A DNA stretch of 42,717 nucleotides from Heteroscillospira sp050943935. Lineage in GTDB: Bacteria > Bacillota > Clostridia > Oscillospirales > Oscillospiraceae. The notes beneath the pieces are model-generated. The model was given only the letters and a program-made list of their open reading frames with translations, did not search any database and was not told the origin of the DNA. Location of the stretch: NCBI GenBank assembly GCA_050943935.1, contig JBMNQC010000014.1:1-42717 (forward strand). The letters run 5' to 3'. The position numbers and the translations under genes were made by a program. Below are positions 24,277-32,516 of this stretch, one piece after another; within the stretch, counting starts at the first letter, position 1; each line of letters starts with the position of its first letter.

Positions 24277-24352
24277 CCGGGTGTAGCGCAGATGGTAGCG
24301 CGCTTGAATGGGGTTCAAGAGGCCGCTGGTTCAACTCCAGTCACTCGGACCA
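24277..24352 (+). tRNA. tRNA-Pro (anticodon GGG)
   Basis: The 76-base sequence folds into a full cloverleaf. The acceptor pair is CCGGGTG/CACTCGG with one G-T wobble, the D stem is GCGC/GCGC, and the anticodon arm is CTTGA-ATGGGGT-TCAAG with GGG at positions 34-36. The T arm is GCTGG-TTCAACT-CCAGT, with one wobble pair, and the CCA end is encoded. GGG reads proline codons CCC and CCU. The gene is a single unit with its own promoter and terminator; its 3' end is partly duplicated about 170 bases downstream. Confidence 0.95.
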
Positions 24353-24386
24353 ATCGGAGTATCCTTATGGGATGCTCCGATTTTTC
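24353..24386 (+). terminator. Terminator directly after tRNA-Pro
   Basis: ATCGGAG(T)ATCC pairs with GG(G)AT(G)CTCCGAT across TTAT, starting at the base after CCA, and TTTTTC follows. Confidence 0.85.
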
Positions 24387-24420
24387 TTTATTGCGAAACC
24401 CTATAAATTACCCTCCGACC

Positions 24421-24459
24421 ACAGAGCACCTGCTTTTTCAAGCAGGTGCTCTGTTTTTT
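24421..24459. terminator. Orphan strong hairpin downstream of tRNA-Pro
   Basis: ACAGAGCACCTGCTT (24421-24435) pairs perfectly with 24440-24454 over TTTC, and TTTTT follows. No gene lies between it and the preceding terminator, so it may be left over from a rearrangement. Confidence 0.75.
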
Positions 24460-24494
24460 ACCTCTTTCAGAACCAGCAGCCTCGTTTTTAATCC

Positions 24495-24522
24495 GCCGCT
24501 GGTTATAGCCCGGTCACTCGGA
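24495..24522 (+). pseudogene. Degenerate duplicate of the tRNA-Pro 3' end
   Basis: Over 28 bases this segment matches tRNA-Pro positions 24322-24349 at 23 sites: GCCGCTGGTT and GTCACTCGGA are identical and only the eight T-loop/T-stem bases between them differ. It is followed, like the real tRNA, by a hairpin, but no 5' half precedes it. A tRNA 3'-end copy is what integration at a tRNA gene leaves behind (an att site); the divergence suggests an old event or a foreign tRNA fragment. Confidence 0.55.
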
Positions 24523-24534
24523 TTAAATACTGAT

Positions 24535-24580
24535 AATCCGAACTACATTATCCAGGTGGGTAATGTGTTCGGATTTATTA
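24535..24580 (+). terminator. Hairpin after the tRNA-like fragment
   Basis: AATCCGAAC-T-ACATTA (24535-24550) pairs with TAATGT-GTTCGGATT (24561-24575), one bulged base, followed by TATTATTTC. Confidence 0.6.
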
Positions 24581-24607
24581 TTTCTATTGAGAATGCACTT
24601 TAGCAAG

Positions 24608-24645
24608 CAAGGGCAGGAATGCGGGTTCCTGCCCTTGTGTTTTTT
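24608..24645. terminator. Strong hairpin upstream of the AT-rich membrane protein gene
   Basis: CAAGGGCAGGAA (24608-24619) pairs with TTCCTGCCCTTG (24626-24637), then TGTTTTTTT. The 24353-24730 gap thus holds four hairpins and a tRNA fragment but no gene. Confidence 0.8.
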
Positions 24646-24730
24646 TCGATGTTCTGTATAATAGTATTGTACTTAGTTTGTAGTCTGATAAGGCCATTCG
24701 ATGAATTGAGAGTTGAAAGGGGATAATCTT

Positions 24731-25033
24731 ATGGAAATTAAGTGGTTGATATTTTTAATCATTTTTTTAGTTATTGAGAAGCTACTTGAAAAGAAATTCC
24801 CTCAATTTTTCAAACGGATTGAATTACCTTGTGCAATAGTGACAAGTGGGATTATCACAGTCTACTGCTTTTTCCTGCTTTATGCGGTTTATGATGTTTT
24901 AACAAGCGAAGTTTCCAATGGCGATAAAGTGTTTTTTTCAGTCTTTATTGGATGTATTATTACTGTTTATGTGATTATCATGGCTTTAATATGGAAAAGT
25001 TGGAACAAAAAGAGAAAAAATGGCAAAAAATAG
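24731..25033 (+). CDS. AT-rich small membrane protein of unknown function
   Basis: The 100-residue product has three hydrophobic stretches: WLIFLIIFLVIEKLL at the N-terminus, AIVTSGIITVYCFFLLYAVY in the middle, and FFSVFIGCIITVYVIIMALIW before a basic tail (KSWNKKRKNGKK). It is therefore a three-pass membrane protein with a cytosolic positive end. I recognise no family. Base composition is clearly more AT-rich than the neighbourhood, and the gene is boxed by terminators on both sides, consistent with a recently acquired cassette. ATG 24731 is preferred (AAAGGGG upstream) over a TTG at 24713. Confidence 0.65.
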   Translation: MEIKWLIFLIIFLVIEKLLEKKFPQFFKRIELPCAIVTSGIITVYCFFLLYAVYDVLTSEVSNGDKVFFSVFIGCIITVYVIIMALIWKSWNKKRKNGKK

Positions 25034-25065
25034 CGACCTGTTCTTTTGAAATTTCACTATAAAAA

Positions 25066-25105
25066 CACAAGGCGGGAGCAGCATTTCAGATGCTCCCGCC
25101 TTGTG
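25066..25105. terminator. Terminator after the AT-rich cassette
   Basis: CACAAGGCGGGAGCA (25066-25080) pairs perfectly with TGCTCCCGCCTTGTG (25091-25105). The tail is poor in T on the plus strand, while the minus-strand read-out is followed by TTTTTATAG, so it may serve both directions. Confidence 0.7.
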
Positions 25106-25143
25106 CTATTCCTGTTTTGCCCTGCTCTTTTCCCGCTATGGCG

Positions 25144-25216
25144 GGTGTAATTTTTTTACACCTTGTTCGTACTAACTACCCTTATCCCTTAGGATATGTA
25201 TACTTAGTACGAACAA
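25144..25216. repeat. Two nested-style inverted repeats at the left edge of the prophage remnant
   Basis: GGTGTAA/TTACACC (25144-25162) is followed at once by TTGTTCGTACTAA (25163-25175) and its perfect inverse TTAGTACGAACAA (25204-25216), 28 bases apart. The 13-bp perfect arms are too long for chance. Recombinase half-sites, an operator pair or an insertion-element scar are all possible. The rest of 25217-25412 shows no gene I can support. Confidence 0.45.
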
Positions 25217-25412
25217 ACTAGCCGCATACTCCAGGCTTTATTGTTTTTAGAAAGTGTTCAAAAGTTTCATCTGTTGCATAGTTTATTGCATAGATGAACA
25301 CATTCCAAATTCAGCGCCAATCTTTTGTATAAGCCCACGAAGCGCGCTTCATGGAGTATACTTCATATTTTTCGTAGAATCTTGGCAAATCCTGTCGAAA
25401 GAGTGATTTGCC

Positions 25413-25676
25413 ATTAAAAAACAATTCTATACGGAACTCAAAGTATACCTGCGGGGTGAGCTTCTGAAATGCCGGGACAGGCTGAATATAACCCAGGAGG
25501 AAATGGCTTACCGTCTCCTGATGAGCTCCAGAGCCTACGCATCGCTGGAGAGCGGAAAATCCTGCTGCAGCCTGATTACCGTATTGCTCTATCTAAGCCG
25601 CTGCTGTCTCGATAAGCAAGCCTTTATAGAGGGTCTCCTGGACATTTTTTCCGACTCCGAAATAGGTATGCGCTGA
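25413..25676 (+). CDS. XRE-type helix-turn-helix protein, start uncertain
   Basis: An open frame of 87 codons encodes KKQFYTELKVYLRGELLKCR, then an XRE-type HTH (RLNITQEEMAYRLLMSSRAY and ASLESGKSCCSL), and helices with LLYLSRCCLDKQAFIEGLLDIF. The content is convincing, but the frame opens after a stop at 25404 with no ATG, GTG or TTG before the conserved part. ATT at 25413, with GAAAGAG upstream, is the only codon in place. Either a rare ATT start is used or the 5' end is lost. It is probably a phage- or element-type regulator. Confidence 0.55.
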   Translation: MKKQFYTELKVYLRGELLKCRDRLNITQEEMAYRLLMSSRAYASLESGKSCCSLITVLLYLSRCCLDKQAFIEGLLDIFSDSEIGMR

Positions 25677-25708
25677 TTCGTCTACACACCAATGATAACA
25701 ATGAGAAA

Positions 25709-25740
25709 GAGGCCGCCCCGTTTGGGGTGGCCTCCTCTGT
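25709..25740. terminator. Hairpin between XRE gene and giant phage gene
   Basis: GAGGCC-G-CCCC (25709-25719) pairs with GGGG-T-GGCCTC (25724-25734) over GTTT. It stands just past the stop of the giant minus-strand gene and can serve both converging genes. Confidence 0.7.
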
Positions 25741-25741
25741 T

Positions 25742-28700
25742 TTACTTGCTGTAGCCCAGCGCCTCCCGGTATATTTCATACTCCTCGTCAGTCAGGCCCA
25801 TGGTGTCCATGTAGTCCAAAACCTTTTCTTTCTTGGAGCCGCTGATGCTTTTGCCGTCCTCGTCCTTGTCAGCCTTCATATCCGACGCAGCGTCCCTGAG
25901 CCGCAGATAGGTTTCAATGTCTCCTCCTGCCTCGTATACCTCGTAAACGCCCTCCGCGCCGATGGACGCGGCGCCGTATTCGTTTTTGAGACGCAGATAC
26001 TCAGAAGTGGTCAGGCCCAGACTGTCAGCGTTTTCGGCTTTTACTACCCACTTGTCGGGTTCGTAGCTGCTTATAGCCGCTTTCGCGTTCTGGTTCGCCA
26101 TATCATAGGCGTTTTCTATTGCTTTGAGCTTGCTTTTGTCGTCCATTTTCTTGTATGCCTTGCTCTCCACAAGCTCAGTAATAAGCTTATAGCTCTCCTG
26201 CCCCTTTATGGTGGCGTAGCGCACATACTCGTCGGCAGTCAGGTCCTTGCGTTCGCCGTCTACCGTGAAATACTTGTTGGCTCTATCCGGGAATACTGAC
26301 GGCTCACCCAGCTCGTCAAAAAGCCTGAGCAGCTCTTTCTCCATCTCGCTTGTCTTTATCGTGTCCGTGTACGCGGGATTAAGAAAGTTGCTGCCTATAC
26401 GGGAAGCCAAATTGCCGTTGTACTCCTTGCGCCCCCATGCGTCTATGTAGGGTATCTGGTTGAAGTCCCAGCCGGGAATTTTCGCGCTGATGTTTCCTAA
26501 AGTCCGCTGAAGCTCAGAAGTAAGAAAGGCGTTTTTCTCGGTGTAGGTGGTCATGCGCATATCCTGTCCGGACCGCTCAAATTGGCCTGAGAGCGTCGGT
26601 ATGCCCTGGGTAAGATAACTTGTCGCCGCGCTTGCAAGAATCGTCGGCAGCGCATCCATGTCGTTTGAAGATGCATATCCTACAGCATTAAACACGTCGT
26701 TCAGGCTTTGCAGCACAGACATCTCCAGCATAGGCTCAGATACATTGCTTATCGCCTTTAGAATTGCCGACAGGGTTATATCCTCCTTCTTGCCGTTGGC
26801 GGTTTCCCAGAGGTTTACGCCCACAAACACAGGCAGCATTTCAGGAGCCAGCCAGTCCAGAGTGACAGAGGTGCCGTCAGGAAGCTCCAGAGAATAAGCC
26901 TGGTGGCCCATCATCTCCTCAAACTTCTTTTCGTCCTCATCATCACCGCCGTGGCCGCGAATCAGTCCCTCTGCCGCAAGATATACACCCAGGGCCAAAA
27001 GCCCGGTGCCGGTAAGTCCGGCTGAGATGTTGTCTATTGCCTCAGCTCCGCTTATCTCGCCCTGTTTCACTCTCCACAGGTCGTAAGTCAGGCCCTTAAT
27101 CATGCCGATTGGGCTGTACTCAACGCCTCGTGCCAGTATGTTCGCCGGGGTCTTGCGGAAAGGCAGTATACCCTCTATCGCGGTGTTAAAGACTCTCTTG
27201 GCTCCGGTGCTGCCGTTCGTCCGTCCCCAGCCGCTCACCATCTGTGAAAAAGTGTTGGTGTCCCGGTAAGTGGCTTTCTGTGCCTCCTTTATGGCATACA
27301 CTCTGGCGGGTTTAATCGCTTTACCGGAGGCAAGCTGTTCTGCCGTGATTCCGTGTGCCTTGCAGTACTGCGCCAGCGCGTAGGCGTAGTGGGGGCGTGA
27401 AAACCACATATCCTCTGCTTCCAGCAGATTGCTGTTGCCTTTTCTCACAGCCTCCAGAGGCTTGAATCTGAAAATGGTCCTGCCGTCCTCAACGTCCTTG
27501 TTGGAGTGCTCAAAGTCGCTGTACTTGCCGTCAGACATAACAGCGCCCTTCACCTTGCCGAAATCGTCCCAGGCCGCACGCAGAAGCTCTCTGCCGCTCC
27601 GGGTAGACAACGCGCCCATGCCCTTAGTGCGGTTCAGTCTGCCGCCCGACACTCTGCCTACCGCCGCCTCAATCGCGGCGGCGGTCATGTCCTTGGCCAT
27701 TACCACCGGCATAAAACCGGCGTTGCCGACGATGTTGCGGACGTGAGTGCGGGGGTTGCCCAGCATGGCCAGATATCTCCATGCGTTCCACTTGTCTATA
27801 AAGCGGGAGGGCATCTGTTCGCCGACGCTCCTGTAAATCTCCTTTGCCGCCTGGTCCCGTTCCGTCTGGTCCTTTGCGTCCATGAACTTTTTCGCCAGCT
27901 CGGGGTCGATGGTCAAATCCGGAGCCTTGTCCTTGTACTTGTCCTTCAGCTCCGCATTCATGCCGTCCACGCTCTTTTGAATCTGGTACAGCTGGCTTTC
28001 CGGAGAGAGACTTTTAAGAATCCTGGTCGCCTGCAATGCCTGGGCCGCGCTCCGCTGGTGCTGGACCATCTTGCTCAGAACGGCCATGGCCGTCTCCATG
28101 TCCCCAGAGTTTACCGCGTTGTTATACAGCGCCCAGCCCATGGCGGTATTCTTCTTGGAGACCTCGCCTCTTGTCATGCTCTGCATCCAGTCAGACAGCG
28201 TGACCGCCCAGCCCTGCGCTTTTACAGTCTCCTGCGCGTCTGCTATGGCCTGCTTATCCGTGTATACGTCGTAGGAGAATACGCCGTCGGTCACAAGCTG
28301 CTCTATGTCCGGCAGAGCCTCGTCAGGCGTTGCTGCGGCCTCCATAACCGTGCGCACAGTCTGCGATACCTTCCGGCCATCCGCGGTCTTTTTGGGCACC
28401 TGTACCTTTCGCGCAGGTTTTTCGCCGGCGGGTATAGCGCCGTACTGCTTGAGGAATTTGTCATAGGCTTCGCGCACCGTCTGCCTGTCCTTCGGCTCAA
28501 GAGACATGTTAATGTCTCCAGTATCGCTGGGGTTCTTGTTGTTGGCCTCACGGCTGAACTTCGTGCCCTTGATGTTACCGGCGATTTCGTCTGCGATATA
28601 CTCCATGTTCTCCTGAGAGCCGCCGATAGGGACGTAATAGCCGCCACGCTTGCGCATTTCCTCAATAGAAGTTTTTGCCGCCTCTACATCAAAGTCGGGG

Positions 28701-31111
28701 ACAACAGGAACAGACTCGCCCTCGCTCCGTCTTGTCTCGTTGACCAGTTTCATGTAGTTGGGATGGTCTAGCCACTCTTTGAAGCGGGGTTCAAGATGGT
28801 TGCGCTCCAGAGCTGCCAGGTAAAGCTCCTTGTTGTTCTGATGTTCTGGAGGAGCAATGCTGGTCTGGTCGGCCTCTCTTACCCACGCTTTGGCCTTAAT
28901 GTCATGGGACATCTGGGTATAGTTCTTCCAGCCGAAGTGGTCAGCCACGTTCTTGCCGGTGCGGACGATGTGGAAAGGAATAACAACGTCTATCCAGTCC
29001 TGATTCAGCGCCCAATCCACCTGTGCGTCGTTTGTGGCTACGAAGGTGCAGCCGACGTTGGGGTACTTCTCGCGCAATTCCTGGGCTTCTTTCCAGTCCG
29101 CGCCCTGCATAGCGTCCATTGCCACTCCACCGTTGCCGTCAGCATATCCGAACACGGAGATATTGATGTTCATTCCGGTCTTGGCGAAGATTTTGACGAA
29201 ATCCAGCTCCTTTGTGTAGCCGAGCATCTTCAGACCGCGCACGGAAGCATCAGTAATCATCTGCATATTTTCAAGGATAAAAGCAGGAGAGTAATCCGAG
29301 AAGGAATACATCCGAAGTCCGTAGTGCTGGTTGAGTGCGTCAATACGGTTCTGCTTCCACTTGAGAATATGGTTGTTGTAGGCCACATAACCTACTCGTT
29401 TTTTCGCCCACGACGCGCTCTGAGCATAAGCCATTGCGTCCTTGAACTGCCATGCCATATTGCCGCCCTTGGCAAGGCCGGCAGTCATCCTCTGCGTAGA
29501 CGCGAGGTCTCTACTGGAGATGAGAGGCTTACCGTTCTTCGCGGCATCCGCCCACACATCGAAACGCTTCTTCATCTGAGGAGTATCCTTGCGCCCGTTG
29601 AGGAACTTGGTGTACGCCTCACCCTTGCTCATGCCGCCCTTAATGTCATGGACAACTGCGTCTCTCTGTTTGAGATAGTCTCCAAGATATTCACGGTATG
29701 CTTTTCTGTCAATTGCGACATAGCAGTACAGACATTCAGGCTTATCGGTGTACTTCCAATACTCCTGAGAGATAGCCAGAGTGTCATCCACAGTCAGAGG
29801 TCTGCCCAGCCGCTCTGCCACGGCATCCATAAGAGTATCGACAGCCATGCTTCTGACGCAGACGGTGGTGTTCTCCTCCGTACCGCCATAGCTGCTGTTG
29901 CCGATAAACGTGTTGCCCTGCTTATCGGGAGGAAGGCCGAGCGCATTGGCTATATCTGCATCGGTGAAAATATTATAGATTTCCTGCCGTGCAACCGCAG
30001 CCGCTTCAAGCTGTTCCTCGGTCAAATGTCCGAGACTGGCGTTTTTCTTCCGCGCTGCTTCCATGAAGTCAGCATTGCGTTCCAGAGAAAACTTAATCTC
30101 TACATCTGCGCTGACGGCCTTGTTTTGCTGAATGCGCCGCTCGTCCGAAGCCTTGAGGCTGAAGCGAATATCCGGGCCGTTGGTCGGATTTACTTCGCCA
30201 GTTCCGCTGTCTTTCGCAGAATTTCCGGAGTTTTCGCCTCTCTGTGTGCCCCCATCCACTCCATCATTGCGTCCAACTGTTCCGGGCTTTTCAGCGCTGA
30301 TACGATACCAACTATCGCGTCCTTTTCCACGTCGAAAAGTCGCAAACCAACTATCAAGTGTTTCTGAGCTTCTGAAAGTGCCATTTTCCAATTCCTCCAT
30401 AAATCTATCTATATCAGCACGATTGCCGTCAGTAATTTTCGCCTTCATCAAGACAGTATAATCCATGAAGGATTCGTTGCTGTAAACATAGAAATAGCCT
30501 CGCGTGTATGCATACCACTCAGCGGGCAAATCGCCTTTAAACTGGCGCAGACGTTCAAAACGGTTGTTCTCCATAGTCTCAAGTTCGATGGAACGGCCTC
30601 GCTGCGCTCGTCTGGTCTCTCTGGACATATCAGTCTCGGCAGGGGCTCGGATAGGATTGCTCTTGTTGCGGGTCTCGGCAGTAGTTGTCTTTGTGTCCTC
30701 CAGGAACTTTTGATAGCCTATCTCGTCGCTCTCACGCTCGGAGAAGATGTTCATGTCTTCCTCAGAGTCGCAGACGAGCTCTGCAAATACCTCTCCCGGC
30801 TTCATGCTTGTACCGCCGTAAGCCTCGGCGTACATATTGCAGACGTTCTCAATTTCATCGTCGCTATAGGTCTTGCGCAACCGCTCTCGCACAGCGTTAA
30901 GGTCAATCTCGCCCTTGCGAATTTTATCGTGTCCGACCTCATGCCGAAGTATCTGGTCTGCGGTAAACTGTGGATGATCTACCCGTACAAACACTCTGTC
31001 ACCGCTAATTAGACCGCGCACATAGTCGCCGTTCCTCAGTTGGAGACTACCACCGGCAAAGAATACCACTCGCAGACCACGCTCTTTGGCTATGGCCTTT
31101 GCTTTCACCAT
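25742..31111 (-). CDS. Giant phage multidomain (large polyvalent-type) protein, N-terminally truncated
   Basis: The 1789-residue product resembles the huge multidomain proteins that some phages inject with their DNA. Near the N-terminus is a gluzincin-like protease motif: ILRHEVGHDKI (His57/Glu58/His61) with a following GEVFAELVCD (Glu111). Residues about 330-850 form an unfamiliar module with ECLYCYVAIDRKAYREYLGD and KIFAKTGMNINISVFGYADG. The C-terminal half has helix-rich segments with YLAMLGNPRTHVRNIVGNAG and one clear hydrophobic helix (GLTGTGLLALGVYLAAEGLI), like LPD38-type regions. Linkers with FSLK/FSLE/FSRE repeats separate modules. The frame is open up to 31204 without any start, and ATG 31111 lacks a ribosome site, so the true N-terminus is probably deleted. 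Confidence 0.75.
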   Translation of the reverse strand: MVKAKAIAKERGLRVVFFAGGSLQLRNGDYVRGLISGDRVFVRVDHPQFTADQILRHEVGHDKIRKGEIDLNAVRERLRKTYSDDEIENVCNMYAEAYGGTSMKPGEVFAELVCDSEEDMNIFSERESDEIGYQKFLEDTKTTTAETRNKSNPIRAPAETDMSRETRRAQRGRSIELETMENNRFERLRQFKGDLPAEWYAYTRGYFYVYSNESFMDYTVLMKAKITDGNRADIDRFMEELENGTFRSSETLDSWFATFRRGKGRDSWYRISAEKPGTVGRNDGVDGGTQRGENSGNSAKDSGTGEVNPTNGPDIRFSLKASDERRIQQNKAVSADVEIKFSLERNADFMEAARKKNASLGHLTEEQLEAAAVARQEIYNIFTDADIANALGLPPDKQGNTFIGNSSYGGTEENTTVCVRSMAVDTLMDAVAERLGRPLTVDDTLAISQEYWKYTDKPECLYCYVAIDRKAYREYLGDYLKQRDAVVHDIKGGMSKGEAYTKFLNGRKDTPQMKKRFDVWADAAKNGKPLISSRDLASTQRMTAGLAKGGNMAWQFKDAMAYAQSASWAKKRVGYVAYNNHILKWKQNRIDALNQHYGLRMYSFSDYSPAFILENMQMITDASVRGLKMLGYTKELDFVKIFAKTGMNINISVFGYADGNGGVAMDAMQGADWKEAQELREKYPNVGCTFVATNDAQVDWALNQDWIDVVIPFHIVRTGKNVADHFGWKNYTQMSHDIKAKAWVREADQTSIAPPEHQNNKELYLAALERNHLEPRFKEWLDHPNYMKLVNETRRSEGESVPVVPDFDVEAAKTSIEEMRKRGGYYVPIGGSQENMEYIADEIAGNIKGTKFSREANNKNPSDTGDINMSLEPKDRQTVREAYDKFLKQYGAIPAGEKPARKVQVPKKTADGRKVSQTVRTVMEAAATPDEALPDIEQLVTDGVFSYDVYTDKQAIADAQETVKAQGWAVTLSDWMQSMTRGEVSKKNTAMGWALYNNAVNSGDMETAMAVLSKMVQHQRSAAQALQATRILKSLSPESQLYQIQKSVDGMNAELKDKYKDKAPDLTIDPELAKKFMDAKDQTERDQAAKEIYRSVGEQMPSRFIDKWNAWRYLAMLGNPRTHVRNIVGNAGFMPVVMAKDMTAAAIEAAVGRVSGGRLNRTKGMGALSTRSGRELLRAAWDDFGKVKGAVMSDGKYSDFEHSNKDVEDGRTIFRFKPLEAVRKGNSNLLEAEDMWFSRPHYAYALAQYCKAHGITAEQLASGKAIKPARVYAIKEAQKATYRDTNTFSQMVSGWGRTNGSTGAKRVFNTAIEGILPFRKTPANILARGVEYSPIGMIKGLTYDLWRVKQGEISGAEAIDNISAGLTGTGLLALGVYLAAEGLIRGHGGDDEDEKKFEEMMGHQAYSLELPDGTSVTLDWLAPEMLPVFVGVNLWETANGKKEDITLSAILKAISNVSEPMLEMSVLQSLNDVFNAVGYASSNDMDALPTILASAATSYLTQGIPTLSGQFERSGQDMRMTTYTEKNAFLTSELQRTLGNISAKIPGWDFNQIPYIDAWGRKEYNGNLASRIGSNFLNPAYTDTIKTSEMEKELLRLFDELGEPSVFPDRANKYFTVDGERKDLTADEYVRYATIKGQESYKLITELVESKAYKKMDDKSKLKAIENAYDMANQNAKAAISSYEPDKWVVKAENADSLGLTTSEYLRLKNEYGAASIGAEGVYEVYEAGGDIETYLRLRDAASDMKADKDEDGKSISGSKKEKVLDYMDTMGLTDEEYEIYREALGYSK

Positions 31112-31222
31112 GGACTCGGTCTCGCCGTTTGCGATTAGGCTTATCGTTGCATTTGTAGAGCCACGGTAGATGCCGAGAGACGCGGTGCTTAAAGACCCTT
31201 TTGCTTATCCTGATATTTACAT

Positions 31223-31606
31223 TCATTCGTCATCAGTCAGCTCTATGCAGATGTTAACAGCGTTAGTGACCTCGGCCCTTACCTTCTGGACATACTCGCC
31301 CTGCATCTTGTTCATAATGTCCACGGCCTTGAGCTTTGTGTCTGTTTTCTCGTCCTCACTCTGTATTACCTCTGTGAGCCATTCCAGGCGCTTTTGAACG
31401 GTCATAATGCCTTTACCGTCTAATTCCGCTCTCAATTCTGCAATCCTCTGGGTAATATCGGGGTTGTTCATTAACTTGCTTGCTTCATCGTTAATGGTTT
31501 TATCGCTCATTCGCTTGACGCTGTAAGAGCTTCGGTATGCGTCTGAATAATTCATGCCTTCCAATGCTATGTTTTTTGCAAATTTGTCTTGCTTTGGTGT
31601 GAGCAT
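31223..31606 (-). CDS. Phage terminase small subunit
   Basis: The 127-residue protein matches small terminases of the XtmA type, which bind phage DNA and start packaging: LTPKQDKFAKNIALEGMNYS with DAYRSSYS, then SDKTINDEASKLMNNPDITQ and RIAELRAELDG, and a C-terminal coiled part. ATG 31606 with GGGGGAG six bases upstream is the best start; the GTG at 31627 is the frame limit. The large terminase that should follow is absent, and the next frame downstream is the truncated giant protein. Confidence 0.85.
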   Translation of the reverse strand: MLTPKQDKFAKNIALEGMNYSDAYRSSYSVKRMSDKTINDEASKLMNNPDITQRIAELRAELDGKGIMTVQKRLEWLTEVIQSEDEKTDTKLKAVDIMNKMQGEYVQKVRAEVTNAVNICIELTDDE

Positions 31607-31635
31607 ACCTACTCCCCCTTTCTTCACATGTAAAA

Positions 31636-31661
31636 AGAGGACACGGCCTCCCGCATCCTCT
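31636..31661 (-). terminator. Minus-strand hairpin before the terminase gene
   Basis: AGAGGA (31636-31641) pairs with TCCTCT (31656-31661); on the minus strand TTTTTA follows, so it ends transcripts entering from the right. Confidence 0.55.
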
Positions 31662-31763
31662 CAAATCGCTATACTACCATATTAGCACGGTTTTTCAGTT
31701 ATTTCTTCCCGATTTTTTCTCATTTTTTGTTTTCCCCGTTCTATTTTGGGCTATATTGCCATC

Positions 31764-31792
31764 TTGTATTTTTGTACTCCACGGTATATAGT
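31764..31792 (+). promoter_or_regulatory. Promoter of the inverted cargo gene
   Basis: TTGTAT at 31764-31769 and TATAGT at 31787-31792 are 17 bases apart, about 50 bases before the start codon, on the strand opposite to the phage genes. Confidence 0.5.
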
Positions 31793-31843
31793 GTAAGCAG
31801 TATGTCTGAATAAATCAGAACGATATGAAGTAGGAGGTCTATT

Positions 31844-32512
31844 ATGGACTGGTCATCGTTAATCGCGTCCATGGCGATATCTCTTATTATCACCGTCTTT
31901 GCTTATCTGTTTGTCCCTGTTATACTTTGTCTCCGCGGCAAAAAGTATAAGCTGTCCACCATTAGAAAAATTGTAATAATAAACAGCCTCTGCGTCTGGT
32001 TAATCTTTAATGTTATCCGAATCAACGCAGGGGACGATGGCGGTGAAGCCGGAGTAATTTTGTGGTCAGCGGTTGCATACTGGCTTATGAAAAAGAAGTG
32101 CCTGGCAGAAGAAACGGAAGAAACTGCGGCGGAGCGTGATGACCCTTGGGACGTGGATAACCGTAGAGAGAAGTCGAAGCGCAAAAGCCCTTGGAAAATT
32201 GTCTTTACTGCCATTCTGTCCGTCGTTCTTGTGACATCCGTCTCCATCAGCGCATTGTACCTGATTGAGCAATTCGAGGAACACCAGACCGCCGAAGCAC
32301 AGCGCGAAAAACCGGTGAGCACATCAACGGTCACACAACAGGCACGGCCAAGACCAACCAGCACAGACCCTTTCATAGTCTATACCGTGAAGGGCGATGA
32401 AGAATGGTATCATACATCATCCTGCCATTGTCTGGATGATGCGTATTACACTTCCCGCACCATTGGAATGGCCGAATCTCTAGGCTATTCTCCATGCCCA
32501 GATTGCCACTAA
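31844..32512 (+). CDS. Membrane protein with C-terminal Cys/His metal-binding motif (phage cargo)
   Basis: The 222-residue protein has hydrophobic helices near its start (SSLIASMAISLIITVFAYLF, then KIVIINSLCVWLIFNVIRI and a weaker one) and another at about residue 125 (IVFTAILSVVLVTSVSISALYL). The rest is a hydrophilic, probably extracytoplasmic tail. The tail ends with EWYHTSSCHCLDDAYYTSRT and AESLGYSPCPDCH, matching the H-x4-C...GYxPCxxC motif that ends many secreted or nuclease proteins and likely binds zinc. It has its own promoter, an AGGAGG site and a terminator, and faces against the prophage genes: the signature of a moron (lysogenic conversion) gene. Function unknown. Confidence 0.7.
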   Translation: MDWSSLIASMAISLIITVFAYLFVPVILCLRGKKYKLSTIRKIVIINSLCVWLIFNVIRINAGDDGGEAGVILWSAVAYWLMKKKCLAEETEETAAERDDPWDVDNRREKSKRKSPWKIVFTAILSVVLVTSVSISALYLIEQFEEHQTAEAQREKPVSTSTVTQQARPRPTSTDPFIVYTVKGDEEWYHTSSCHCLDDAYYTSRTIGMAESLGYSPCPDCH

Positions 32513-32516
32513 AGCC

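Noticed and set aside
25217..25412. A gene remnant on the minus strand (WNVFIYAINYATDETFEHFL)
   Set aside because: The frame holds a stop right before it, has no ribosome site and matches no family I know; too weak to report as a pseudogene.
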